Positions 1 through 5,743 of a stretch of DNA of 45,591 nt are shown here, in pieces; the first letter of the stretch is position 1, and every line of letters begins with the position of its first letter. The stretch is taken from the IMG/VR virus record IMGVR_UViG_3300036832_000582, positions 1-45,591 of that record. The stretch is one strand, 5' to 3'. This DNA is from a virus. A program made the position numbers and the translations under genes. A model generated the notes under the pieces. That model had not been told where the DNA came from. It made no database searches and saw only the letters and a program-made list of their open reading frames with translations.

Positions 1-961
1 TGGTGCGTGGAAGACCGGCGGCCAGATCACGAAGATCGACCCGGCGGTCGAGAAGAGCGTCGGCAAGGATCTCGCGGCCAGCATGCCCAGCGCGCCCGAG
101 GTGGAGCTGCCCAACCCGACCGGCGATCCCGAGAAGCTGATGGCGCTCGCGCACTCCAAGGGCCAGGCCCACTTCCAGGCGCTGCTCGATCTCGGCCAGG
201 GGATCGCGGATGCGCTGGGGGCCCAGACCCACGACGTGTCAGAGGGCAAGAGCTTCGACCAGGTGACCAGGGACATCGCCGCCAACATGGATAAGCCGCA
301 CGTGATCATCGCGCCGGTCAAGGACCACAAGCGCGCGCTGGACAAGGTCGCGTCGCTCGGCCGCGAGGGCGATCTGAGCAACCTTCACGACGTGTTGCGC
401 GCGACCGCGACCGTCCCGACGGCGCAGGATCTGCCGCACGCGATCGCGGAGATCACGCGCCAGGTGGAGGCGCGCGGCTGGAAGGTCGAGCGCACCACCA
501 AGCGGATGGTCGACAAGAACGGCTCCACGCGGCTGGCCAGCGGCTACGGCGACACGCGGCTGGTGCTGCGCGCGCCCCCGGAGGCGGGCGGGATGATGGC
601 CGAGCTGCAGATCAACACCAACCCGATGTGGCACACCAAGGAGGCCGGGCCCGGCCACAAGCTGTTTGAGCTGGAGCGCCAGATCACCGGTCGCCAGATG
701 ACCGAGAAGCGCGCGGCAACACCTGACGAGCAGTCGCTCGTGGGCGAGCTTCACAAGGCCGCCAAGCCCCTGTATGACCGTGCGTGGGGGGCGTCGCTGA
801 ACGGCGGCGTCACCGGGGACCCGGCGACCGCGCTGGGAACCAAGGAGGAGCGCGCGGCGGCCGAGGACCAGCTCAAGAAGCTGGCCGCCAAGACGGCGGG
901 GCTGATGGGCGGCCCGCCGACGCCGACGACGCAGCGCGGCCGCTTGCCCAGGGCGGCGTGA
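1..961 (+). CDS. Partial head-region protein with C-terminal RelA/SpoT-like domain
   Basis: The reading frame is open from base 2, so the true start lies left of the window; the first internal ATG at 83 is probably not the start. About 319 codons are visible. The middle and C-terminal part fits the RelA/SpoT nucleotidyltransferase fold: a basic PVKDHKRALDK segment, then DVLRATATV (the D..G/A.R position), then GYGDTRLVL, then AELQINTNPM and GPGHKLFELE, matching the family GYR-D-(I/L)-x-(L/V), ELQI and HK-(L/Y)-E motifs in order. Family members transfer pyrophosphate to nucleotides or to tRNA 3' ends. The stop overlaps the next ATG by one base (TGATG). The place just before head genes suggests the C-terminus of a minor head (MuF-type) protein, but that part is out of view. 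Domain call good; activity and fusion partner are inferred. Confidence 0.7.
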   Translation, partial: GAWKTGGQITKIDPAVEKSVGKDLAASMPSAPEVELPNPTGDPEKLMALAHSKGQAHFQALLDLGQGIADALGAQTHDVSEGKSFDQVTRDIAANMDKPHVIIAPVKDHKRALDKVASLGREGDLSNLHDVLRATATVPTAQDLPHAIAEITRQVEARGWKVERTTKRMVDKNGSTRLASGYGDTRLVLRAPPEAGGMMAELQINTNPMWHTKEAGPGHKLFELERQITGRQMTEKRAATPDEQSLVGELHKAAKPLYDRAWGASLNGGVTGDPATALGTKEERAAAEDQLKKLAAKTAGLMGGPPTPTTQRGRLPRAA

Positions 962-1680
962 TGGCGCGCGATCCGGTCACACCGGCCGATCCCGGCAGCA
1001 CGCAGAACACCGAGGTCGACCCGTCGCAGTCGACTCCCAACCGCTGGGGGTCGGGCGGCGACGACAGCTCGGAGTACGACGGCGGCGACTACCAGTTCTG
1101 GCTGCACGAGGGCACCACGCCGTTTCGCACGCTCGGCCCGGCGCAGGCCGACGTGTTCTCCCGGGACGACAACGGCTGGATGCGCCAGTCGGCGATCGAC
1201 CGCGCCAAGCTGTGGGACTCAAGCCCGGGCGAGATCGCGGGCAGGATCGGCGGGCGGCACCGGCTGACCGAGCCCGTCAAGGGCACCGCGCCGCTCGATC
1301 CCGGCCCCGACGAGGACTTCGCGCCGGTCGAGTCCCCCGACTACATCGCCGAGGCCGACTCCGAAGCCGACCTGCCTCAGCCGCCGCCGTCTGAGCAGGA
1401 CGAGGAGGCATCCGACCTTCCGCCGGGGGGCATGAACGAGCAGCAGATCCGCGACGCCGGTCTGCGCGTCGACGTGCCCTTCGAGAGCCCGCTGCCGGTG
1501 GGCCTGAAGTACAAGAACACGGGGCAGCAGGAGTGGACCCCGCCGCCGGGGTTCCGCCAGGGGCTGCCCCCGATCGACGAGGATCTCGCGACGAGCCTGG
1601 GCGTGCCGCGAGATCTCGGTAATCAGGAAGGGGCCGAGGGTGGCAGTACTAGCGGAGATACCGGGGAGCCTGGCTCCTGA
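961..1680 (+). CDS. Hypothetical acidic, proline-rich phage protein
   Basis: A 239-aa protein whose ATG overlaps the stop of the gene before it (TGATG), indicating translational coupling. It is hydrophilic and rich in Asp, Glu, Pro and Ser, with a low-complexity acidic middle (residues about 115-155) and a more ordered N-terminal part containing YQFWLHEGTTPFRTLG and FSRDDNGWMRQ. The C-terminal segment has VGLKYKNTGQQEWTPPPGF. I do not recognise the family. Its position between the RelA/SpoT-like gene and a small gene suggests a head-associated role, but nothing in the sequence proves it. It overlaps the next gene by 41 bases. Confidence 0.65.
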   Translation: MARDPVTPADPGSTQNTEVDPSQSTPNRWGSGGDDSSEYDGGDYQFWLHEGTTPFRTLGPAQADVFSRDDNGWMRQSAIDRAKLWDSSPGEIAGRIGGRHRLTEPVKGTAPLDPGPDEDFAPVESPDYIAEADSEADLPQPPPSEQDEEASDLPPGGMNEQQIRDAGLRVDVPFESPLPVGLKYKNTGQQEWTPPPGFRQGLPPIDEDLATSLGVPRDLGNQEGAEGGSTSGDTGEPGS

Positions 1681-1978
1681 TCTGCCGCCGGGACATCCCG
1701 ACGAGTTCGTAGGGCAGCCGATCAATCCGGCCGAGCAGATCCGCGTGCTGCTCGTCCGCAAGAAGCGCCAGGGGATCACCGACTGGGGTCGCGTGTGGCC
1801 GTGGGCGGTCGGCCGGGTGCGCTGGCCCCACGACCGCGAGGAGCGCCACGACTGGAAGCACACGATCGTGTGGGCCGAGCTGGCGTTCCGCGAGGCCTAC
1901 GAGGGCGACACGGTCTCGGTCGACATGAGCGCGCTGATCATGTTCGACATGGCCAGGCGCATCGCCGACGAAGTCTAG
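1640..1978 (+). CDS. Hypothetical 112-aa protein
   Basis: GTG start preceded by an AGGAAGGGG-type ribosome site; the first 41 bases lie inside the previous gene in another frame. The protein has a proline-rich N-terminus followed by a compact part with IRVLLVRKKRQGITDWGRVW, a run of His/Arg/Glu (WPHDREERHDWKH) and a helical C-terminus. No family recognised. The stop codon TAG is followed at once by TAGCGC-like sequence of the first dyad promoter, so it ends the left-edge transcription unit. Confidence 0.6.
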   Translation: MAVLAEIPGSLAPDLPPGHPDEFVGQPINPAEQIRVLLVRKKRQGITDWGRVWPWAVGRVRWPHDREERHDWKHTIVWAELAFREAYEGDTVSVDMSALIMFDMARRIADEV

Positions 1979-1982
1979 CGCT

Positions 1983-2005
1983 TAGCCTCAGACGTGTGCT
2001 ATCCT
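1983..2005 (+). promoter_or_regulatory. Dyad promoter P1
   Basis: TAGCCT (1983-1988), 7-nt spacer, GTGCTA (1996-2001), with -10 box TATCCT at 2000-2005 sharing bases with the right arm and an extended -10 TG before it. Left arm departs from consensus TAGCRC. An extra TAGCGC lies at 1976-1981. Drives the operon from 2034. Confidence 0.7.
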
Positions 2006-2033
2006 GGCGGTACCGACCGACCAGGAGAGAGGC

Positions 2034-2333
2034 ATGACGCACACCTATCACGAGAAGCTCCCGGGCTTCGACGAGCGCCAGATCTTGCACGACGGCTGCG
2101 ACGAGTGCACCGAGCGCGGCAAGGACATCCGCAGCGCGCTGGCGCACATGGACGAACACCAGTTTCACCGCGCCTGGCGTCGGGCGTTTGACCTGATGGC
2201 ATCCGCGGGCGACCACGCGGCCGTCGGTCGCGTGAGCGAGGCCGAGTACCCGCTGCTTCAGATCCTGTGGGGCGTGCAGGTGCACCTGCAGCGCAACGGC
2301 GTCACGCTCAACGGGGAGGTCCCGAGCGCATGA
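2034..2333 (+). CDS. Hypothetical 99-aa protein, first gene of P1 operon
   Basis: ATG start, 7 bases after an AGGAGAGAGG ribosome site that follows a CCGACCGACC variant of the start-associated sequence. The protein is charged and helical, with a possible metal-binding cluster HDGCDECTERGKD near residues 18-31 and several His. No known family recognised. It heads a four-gene operon (2034, 2330, 2629, 2829) in which each start overlaps the stop before it, so the products are probably made together under P1 control. Confidence 0.7.
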   Translation: MTHTYHEKLPGFDERQILHDGCDECTERGKDIRSALAHMDEHQFHRAWRRAFDLMASAGDHAAVGRVSEAEYPLLQILWGVQVHLQRNGVTLNGEVPSA

Positions 2334-2632
2334 GCCAGTCGCTTGCGAACATCGCTCAGGCGTGGCTTGAGAAGGACGCCGAAAGGGACGCGGCCGAGGA
2401 GGCGCGCGACGAATACGGCCACGTCCTGGGGCGGCGGGCATACACGATCCTCAGGGACAACCACCAGATCCGACGCACCGGCCAGTACCCGTCCGTGATC
2501 GCCGTCAAGGGTGACCGGGTCACCTTCGAAGTCACCAACGGCATCGACTACGGCGACGACTTCACGGTCACGTACACGATCGAGCAACTGGAGACGAGCG
2601 ACCGCCTGTTCTCGCCGTCGGAGCTGGCATGA
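2330..2632 (+). CDS. Hypothetical 100-aa protein
   Basis: ATG overlaps the previous stop (ATGA). I chose this start over in-frame codons further upstream because of the four-base overlap and the GGGAGG ribosome site within the end of the previous gene. The N-terminal half is an acidic/basic helix (AWLEKDAERDAAEEARDEYG) and the C-terminal half looks like beta strands (VTFEVTNGIDYGDDFTVTYT). No family recognised. Confidence 0.68.
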   Translation: MSQSLANIAQAWLEKDAERDAAEEARDEYGHVLGRRAYTILRDNHQIRRTGQYPSVIAVKGDRVTFEVTNGIDYGDDFTVTYTIEQLETSDRLFSPSELA

Positions 2633-2832
2633 CCAAGCCGATCAGCAAGCACCAGGACGAACAGATCGCCACGGCGTTCGCCGCCGCCGTCGCCGCTGCC
2701 GCGTCCAGTCTTCAGTCAAAGGGCGGCAAGCGCATCGTCGATCGCAGCGATCCCGAGCGCGTGACGTTCCAGCAGACCGTTCGCAACGACACGCTGGCGA
2801 TCACGATCACGGCCACGGCCAAGCGCCGATGA
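2629..2832 (+). CDS. Hypothetical 67-aa protein
   Basis: ATG overlaps the previous stop. A small basic protein with an alanine-rich helix (FAAAVAAAASSL) and a beta-like C-terminus ending AITITATAKRR. No family recognised. Coupled to its neighbours on both sides. Confidence 0.6.
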   Translation: MTKPISKHQDEQIATAFAAAVAAAASSLQSKGGKRIVDRSDPERVTFQQTVRNDTLAITITATAKRR

Positions 2833-3113
2833 GCGGCTTTCAGCGCGACATCGACTGGGCTCGCTACCAGGCTCGCCAGCGCGAGCTGGAGGAGCAGGCC
2901 GAGCGCCAGCGCCAGCGCGCGCCCGAGCCTGGGTACCTGGGTACCCAGGAGCCCGGTCGCGACGACGGCCGCGCGATCGGCGTGATCGTCGTGCTCGTGC
3001 TCGTGATCATCGGCCTGACGTTCGGCTGGTGGGCGTTCTGGATCTGCCTGACGGTGGTCGTGGTCCTGATCGCGCTTGTGATGTGGGCCGACGATCGCTA
3101 CGGAGTTCGATAG
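2829..3113 (+). CDS. Small membrane protein with two transmembrane segments
   Basis: 94 aa, ATG overlapping the previous stop. The N-terminal half is a highly charged helix (residues about 10-30, many Arg, Glu and Gln). Two hydrophobic segments follow, roughly residues 50-66 (IGVIVVLVLVIIGLTFG) and 68-86 (WAFWICLTVVVVLIALVMW). This predicts a cytoplasmic N-terminal tail and a helical hairpin in the inner membrane. Size and topology are compatible with a class II-like holin or with an immunity or exclusion protein. There is no endolysin beside it, so I do not assign lysis. Last gene of the P1 operon. Confidence 0.65.
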   Translation: MSGFQRDIDWARYQARQRELEEQAERQRQRAPEPGYLGTQEPGRDDGRAIGVIVVLVLVIIGLTFGWWAFWICLTVVVVLIALVMWADDRYGVR

Positions 3114-3154
3114 CGCGATGTCACATCCGGGGCACGAACCTCGGTAGAGGTTGT

Positions 3155-3388
3155 ATGACGAACTGGAAGGATCAGGAGATCGGGCTGGGGGTCAAGCGCT
3201 GCCCGATCGCCACGCTTGAGGAGTGGCAGCCGGATCCGCGGTTCCAGCGGACTCACATCGAGCCCGGCATACGCATCGTCAAGCCCGCACGAGGAGAGCG
3301 GCCACCCAACGTGAGGGGTAGCGCCAAGGCCAGAGTCTCTGCGAACCCCAGGGCCCCGCTTCGGCGGGGCCCCGACCCTTCGGTGTAA
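3155..3388 (+). CDS. Possible small protein ending in a terminator-like hairpin
   Basis: 77-aa frame from ATG 3155 with a moderate GTAGAGG ribosome site. The first 55 residues look like normal protein (MTNWKDQEIGLGVKRCP). The last 20 codons run through a perfect 9-bp hairpin at 3351-3372, so the C-terminus may be an accident or the gene may really overlap its terminator. No family recognised. A half copy of the dyad (TAGCGC at 3111-3116) precedes it without a -10 box. Confidence 0.4.
   Translation: MTNWKDQEIGLGVKRCPIATLEEWQPDPRFQRTHIEPGIRIVKPARGERPPNVRGSAKARVSANPRAPLRRGPDPSV
3351..3372 (+). terminator. GC-rich hairpin with TTCG loop
   Basis: GGGCCCCGC, loop TTCG, then GCGGGGCCC: a perfect 9-bp stem with a stable UUCG tetraloop. 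It is not followed by a clear T run (CGACCCTT), so it may end transcription inefficiently or act as a 3' stabiliser for the P1 operon. Confidence 0.5.
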
Positions 3389-3464
3389 GAAATCGTCGAG
3401 CTTCGACGGCTAGATGGGAAAGGGATGTCAGATCCCGCGTCGAAGCAGCGACTGGGTAGGTAAC

Positions 3465-3475
3465 CGACCGAGGAG
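3465..3475 (+). promoter_or_regulatory. Start-associated sequence CGACCGAGGAG
   Basis: Eleven-base element ending five bases before ATG 3481, identical to copies at 5040, 5521, 6718, 11716, 12523, 14388, 21672 and 22797, with variants at 2013-2027 and 7856. Only the GGAG part is explained by pairing to 16S rRNA. Confidence 0.75.
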
Positions 3476-3480
3476 GGACG

Positions 3481-3864
3481 ATGCACAAGACCCGCACCGC
3501 AATCGAGCTGTTTCACGAGTACAAGCTCGACTACGAGGCCGCGCTGGAGCCGTGCGTGTTCTGCCTGTTTGAGAAGTGCCCCGAGGAGGAGCGCGACGAG
3601 CTGAACGCGCTGCTTGAGGTGTGGTCAGACGACGCGCCGGGGCCGCCGCTGTCGCCAGTGCAGATACGTCGCCTTGAGCAGAAGATGGCACCGATCGTCG
3701 AGCGCGTGATGGCCGATCCGGGCGTGATGGCGGCCGAGGATCAGCGCGCGGCAACATGGCGCGACACGCCGTGGTGGCGCAAGGCCTACCGGCGCGCTCG
3801 CTTCCGCGCTTTCGTGTGGAAACTGCGGCTCCAAGGGCTGGGTCGGCGCAAGCCCTGGGAGTAG
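3481..3864 (+). CDS. Hypothetical 127-aa protein with CxxC pair
   Basis: ATG chosen because CGACCGAGGAGGG sits directly upstream. The N-terminal part has EPCVFCLFEKCPEEE, a cysteine cluster that could bind metal. The middle is helical, and the C-terminus is strongly basic (WWRKAYRRARFRAFVWK...GRRKPWE). Basic tail plus cysteines suggest nucleic-acid or membrane contact, but no family is recognised. No copy of the dyad promoter lies in the 90 bases upstream; that gap instead holds two short perfect hairpins (3394-3408 and 3423-3436). Confidence 0.65.
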   Translation: MHKTRTAIELFHEYKLDYEAALEPCVFCLFEKCPEEERDELNALLEVWSDDAPGPPLSPVQIRRLEQKMAPIVERVMADPGVMAAEDQRAATWRDTPWWRKAYRRARFRAFVWKLRLQGLGRRKPWE

Positions 3865-3879
3865 CCTGCCTGGCGTCGT

Positions 3880-3966
3880 ATGGGGCGCTGCTACTCCTTC
3901 CTGCAGTTCGTGTGCGTGTTCGGGACCTTCGCGATGGTGCTGTACGGCTGCTCGCACCTGAGCTAG
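3880..3966 (+). CDS. Possible 28-aa lipobox-like micropeptide
   Basis: ATG to TAG, MGRCYSFLQFVCVFGTFAMV then LYGCSHLS. One hydrophobic segment (residues about 5-22) ends in LYGC, which fits the lipobox pattern L-x-(G/A)-C, leaving only four residues after the cysteine. Such tiny lipoproteins resemble bacteriocin-release/lysis peptides in design. The ribosome site is weak and chance is possible, so this is tentative. Confidence 0.3.
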   Translation: MGRCYSFLQFVCVFGTFAMVLYGCSHLS

Positions 3967-3997
3967 CTCGTCCTGGGCTGCCGGTAGCGTTCAAGGC

Positions 3998-4077
3998 GGC
4001 GGTATGGAGCAGCGGCAGCTCGCCGGGGTCCCCGGCCGGACCCCGGAGGTCGTCGGGTTCGAGTCCCACTGCCGCCC
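3998..4077 (+). tRNA. tRNA-like gene with enlarged anticodon arm
   Basis: Acceptor stem GGCGGTA (3998-4004) pairs fully with TGCCGCC (4070-4076), one pair being T-G. The D arm is GAGC/GCTC (4007-4010, 4018-4021) with a 7-nt loop. The T loop is TTCGAGT (4058-4064), but the T stem has only 3 of 5 pairs. The segment between D arm and variable region is 24 nt instead of the usual 17: an 8-bp stem CCGGGGTC/GACCCCGG around an 8-nt loop. Read with a 5-bp stem, T33 is followed by CCC, so Gly(CCC) is possible, but isotype is uncertain. CCA is not encoded. It may be a diverged, intron-bearing or non-translating tRNA-like RNA. Confidence 0.5.
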
Positions 4078-4081
4078 ACCT

Positions 4082-4104
4082 TAGCGCTCGATGTGTGCTA
4101 CAAT
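4082..4104 (+). promoter_or_regulatory. Dyad promoter P2
   Basis: TAGCGC (4082-4087), 7-nt spacer, GTGCTA (4095-4100), -10 box TACAAT at 4099-4104 with extended TG. It is the only copy not followed by a start-associated sequence and an ATG within about 100 bases; what follows is the structured region to 4757. Confidence 0.75.
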
Positions 4105-4106
4105 GA

Positions 4107-4757
4107 AGGCGAAGGGGAAAGGGCAAAGGGCCGAAAGGGCCCAGTCCGCACGCCAGACCTGAGTCAGTTCGATCGGAGCGTCAGCGAGAAATCCGGGAGA
4201 CGTCCCGCGTGCCTTCCTCTTCAGCCCCCACGGGGAGCCGAACAATCTTTCAAAGCTACTGGCCCAGGACACGGGCGCGCGGTCACGCTAGTTCGCCGCG
4301 CGGGCAGGTTCGAATCCTGTCCCACCCCGCCAGTGTGGCTGCGGTCACCTTGAGCGTGCAAGGCCCGAGGGTCGCGCTGGCGGGACGTGCTTCCGGGACC
4401 GCTTAGTCCCCAGGCGCACCGAGCAGGTGCGAAACCTCCCGCTCCCATTGGGAGAGTCTCCGGGCGCGAAAGCGAAACGAGCGGTCCTGACCAGCTTGGC
4501 AACTTGGGTTGCCAGCAGACTTGCCGGTGGTAGACGGCATGCCAAGCCCGCGAGAAGCGAGGGCCTCTGGTGAAGTGGGTACGGCTCGTCGCTCAAGCCA
4601 GGTGGGTCACATCCCCAGGCCTAGCCAAAGGACCCCGGGCAGCTACCCCTCAAAGGCTGCCCACGCCTTAGCGCGTGATGAAAGTTTCGCTAAGTGCGGG
4701 GAGCGCTCAAGTCTGGAGCTAGTCGACTGAGCCTCCCGGTGCTTAGTATGCGCGGCG
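4107..4757 (+). ncRNA. Candidate large structured noncoding RNA locus
   Basis: About 650 bases start just after dyad promoter P2 and contain no reading frame with a ribosome site or protein-like composition. Many stable hairpins are visible: GGGCC/GGCCC at 4128-4142; CGCGCGG/CCGCGCG at 4276-4302; GGGAC/GTCCC at 4395-4410; CGCACC/GGTGCG at 4415-4431; CTCCC/GGGAG at 4442-4454; GGCAAC/GTTGCC at 4498-4513 (extended by GCT/AGC); and GGGCAGC/GCTGCCC at 4637-4662. CGC-GAAA-GCG near 4465-4474 has a GNRA tetraloop. A tRNA T-arm plus CCA end lies at 4303-4332. Large ornate phage RNAs such as GOLLD and ROOL also sit beside phage tRNAs and have this size, but I cannot test homology. A tRNA cluster too diverged to read, or a group I intron, are the alternatives. 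Confidence 0.45.
4303..4332 (+). other. tRNA 3'-half-like segment with encoded CCA
   Basis: GGCAGG, loop TTCGAAT, CCTGTC, then CCACCCC, G and CCA: an intact T arm, the 3' strand of an acceptor stem, discriminator and CCA. The matching 5' strand would be GGGGTGG, and I cannot find it in the preceding bases. It could be a tRNA remnant, part of the structured RNA, or the core of an attachment site copied from a host tRNA gene. Confidence 0.4.
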
Positions 4758-4970
4758 ATGCCGAGGATTGAGAGGTATGCCGTGGGAGTTGCCGAGATCG
4801 ACGCCATGATGGCGGCGGGCGTCCCGTTTGAGCGGATCGAGGCCGAGATCGAGCGCCTGCACGCGCACGACGACGTCAAGTCTGCGCTGTGGCTGTACGC
4901 GTGGACGGAGTCCGACCGGGCCACCCGCCGCCGCGCCGTGGCCGAGATCATCGCCGGTCTCAGTTCCTAG
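4758..4970 (+). CDS. Hypothetical 70-aa helical protein
   Basis: ATG start without a clear ribosome site. The protein is short, charged and alpha-helical throughout (EIDAMMAAGVPFERIEAEIE) with no Cys. No family recognised. It follows the structured RNA region and is separated from the next operon by dyad promoter P3. The coding call rests on length, composition and fit between regulatory elements. Confidence 0.5.
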   Translation: MPRIERYAVGVAEIDAMMAAGVPFERIEAEIERLHAHDDVKSALWLYAWTESDRATRRRAVAEIIAGLSS

Positions 4971-4973
4971 TCT

Positions 4974-4996
4974 TAGCGCTCATCGTGTGCTATCCT
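4974..4996 (+). promoter_or_regulatory. Dyad promoter P3
   Basis: TAGCGC (4974-4979), 7-nt spacer TCATCGT, GTGCTA (4987-4992), -10 box TATCCT (4991-4996). The 5' leader after it contains an imperfect repeat (GTGGGCCAAGAGGG and GTGGGCCAGAAGAG) and ends in the start-associated sequence at 5040-5050. Confidence 0.78.
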
Positions 4997-5039
4997 TGTA
5001 GGTGGGCCAAGAGGGTCCGCAGGTGGGCCAGAAGAGCCC

Positions 5040-5050
5040 CGACCGAGGAG
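5040..5050 (+). promoter_or_regulatory. Start-associated sequence CGACCGAGGAG
   Basis: Perfect copy, ending six bases before ATG 5057. It fixes that ATG as the start of the small zinc-ribbon-like gene. Confidence 0.75.
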
Positions 5051-5056
5051 CACGAC

Positions 5057-5221
5057 ATGAGCCGCAACTACGGCACCGCAGTCCGCCAGCCGCCAGGTTT
5101 CAACAGCGCGCCGACACAGCCCGTGTGGGCCCCCGTGCGGATGAGCGACGAGATCTGGTGCGAGCAGGCCGGGTGCCCCAAGCGCGAGTGCGTCGCCTGC
5201 AAGGCGGCAGCCCATGACTAG
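5057..5221 (+). CDS. Small cysteine-motif protein (54 aa)
   Basis: Start set by the perfect start-associated sequence. The protein ends in a cysteine cluster, WCEQAGCPKRECVACKA, with four Cys spaced like a treble-clef or zinc-knuckle site. The N-terminal half is Pro/Gln-rich and probably flexible. Small zinc proteins in phages often bind nucleic acid or host enzymes, but the target here is unknown. Overlaps the next gene by eight bases. First gene of the P3 operon. Confidence 0.65.
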   Translation: MSRNYGTAVRQPPGFNSAPTQPVWAPVRMSDEIWCEQAGCPKRECVACKAAAHD

Positions 5222-5486
5222 GCCAGACCGGCCCGGCAAGTACGACTGGTGGCCCGTCGGCCCGCGGCAGTTCGTGGACCGGCGGATGGCGCTGCGGCGC
5301 GACGCCGGGCTCGTCCGCTACGGGGTGCGCGCCTACCGCGGCGTGGTCGTGCGCAGGCAGGCCAACGGCAAGCCTGAGTACGACAACTGCCCGCACGCTC
5401 ACAACAAGCCGAGCGCTGCGCGCAAGTGCGCCGAGAAGGAAGCGCGCCGCCGCAACCGAGAGGCCAAGAAGGCCACCATCGACTAG
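5214..5486 (+). CDS. Hypothetical basic 90-aa protein
   Basis: ATG lies inside the end of the previous gene (8-base overlap). Strongly basic, especially the C-terminus (SAARKCAEKEARRRNREAKK), with an Arg-rich middle (RYGVRAYRGVVVRRQ) and NCPHAHNK. The composition suggests nucleic-acid binding; no family recognised. The stop TAG is the first three bases of the next dyad promoter. Confidence 0.65.
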   Translation: MTRPDRPGKYDWWPVGPRQFVDRRMALRRDAGLVRYGVRAYRGVVVRRQANGKPEYDNCPHAHNKPSAARKCAEKEARRRNREAKKATID

Positions 5487-5506
5487 CGCGCATCGTGTGC
5501 TAGACT
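5484..5506 (+). promoter_or_regulatory. Dyad promoter P4
   Basis: TAGCGC (5484-5489), spacer GCATCGT, GTGCTA (5497-5502), -10 box TAGACT (5501-5506). The left arm supplies the stop codon of the gene before it. Confidence 0.78.
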
Positions 5507-5520
5507 GTAGGAAGAAACAC

Positions 5521-5531
5521 CGACCGAGGAG
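5521..5531 (+). promoter_or_regulatory. Start-associated sequence CGACCGAGGAG
   Basis: Perfect copy, ending five bases before ATG 5537 and only about 15 bases downstream of the P4 -10 box. This is the most compact promoter-to-start arrangement in the window. Confidence 0.75.
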
Positions 5532-5536
5532 ACAGC

Positions 5537-5743
5537 ATGATCACGATTGACATTGGCGAGGGAGGCGACCTGACGGAGGCCGACTTCGCAAACCTCGTCG
5601 AGCTTGTCGGCCAAGAAGTGAGCGCCGACCCGCTCGTCAAGCACCTGCCGCAGAGCACCGAGGCAATGAACCGCATCGAGTTCACGCTCGACAGCGTGCT
5701 CATGGCGATAGAGCGTGAGCAGGACGAAAGGGAGGCATCGTGA
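5537..5743 (+). CDS. Hypothetical acidic 68-aa protein
   Basis: ATG fixed by the start-associated sequence. Very acidic (MITIDIGEGGDLTEADFANL) with a helical C-terminus rich in Glu. Acidic small phage proteins can act as DNA mimics or inhibitors of host enzymes, but no specific family is recognised. Coupled to the next gene through TGATG. Confidence 0.65.
   Translation: MITIDIGEGGDLTEADFANLVELVGQEVSADPLVKHLPQSTEAMNRIEFTLDSVLMAIEREQDEREAS

Noticed and set aside
784-960. Upstream extension of the 961 gene in the same frame
   Set aside because: It would overlap the RelA/SpoT-like gene by 180 bases; ATG 961 has the TGATG coupling seen throughout the window.
3111-3130. TAGCGCGATGTCACATCC as a dyad promoter
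   Set aside because: Only the left half-site is present and no -10 box follows.
4669-4693. TTAGCG...CGCTAA as a tenth dyad promoter
   Set aside because: The left part resembles P8, but the spacing is wrong and no TAnnnT box follows the right arm.
4093-4730. Several 60-90-codon frames on both strands across the structured RNA locus
   Set aside because: None has a ribosome site or plausible composition, and they cross the stable hairpins.
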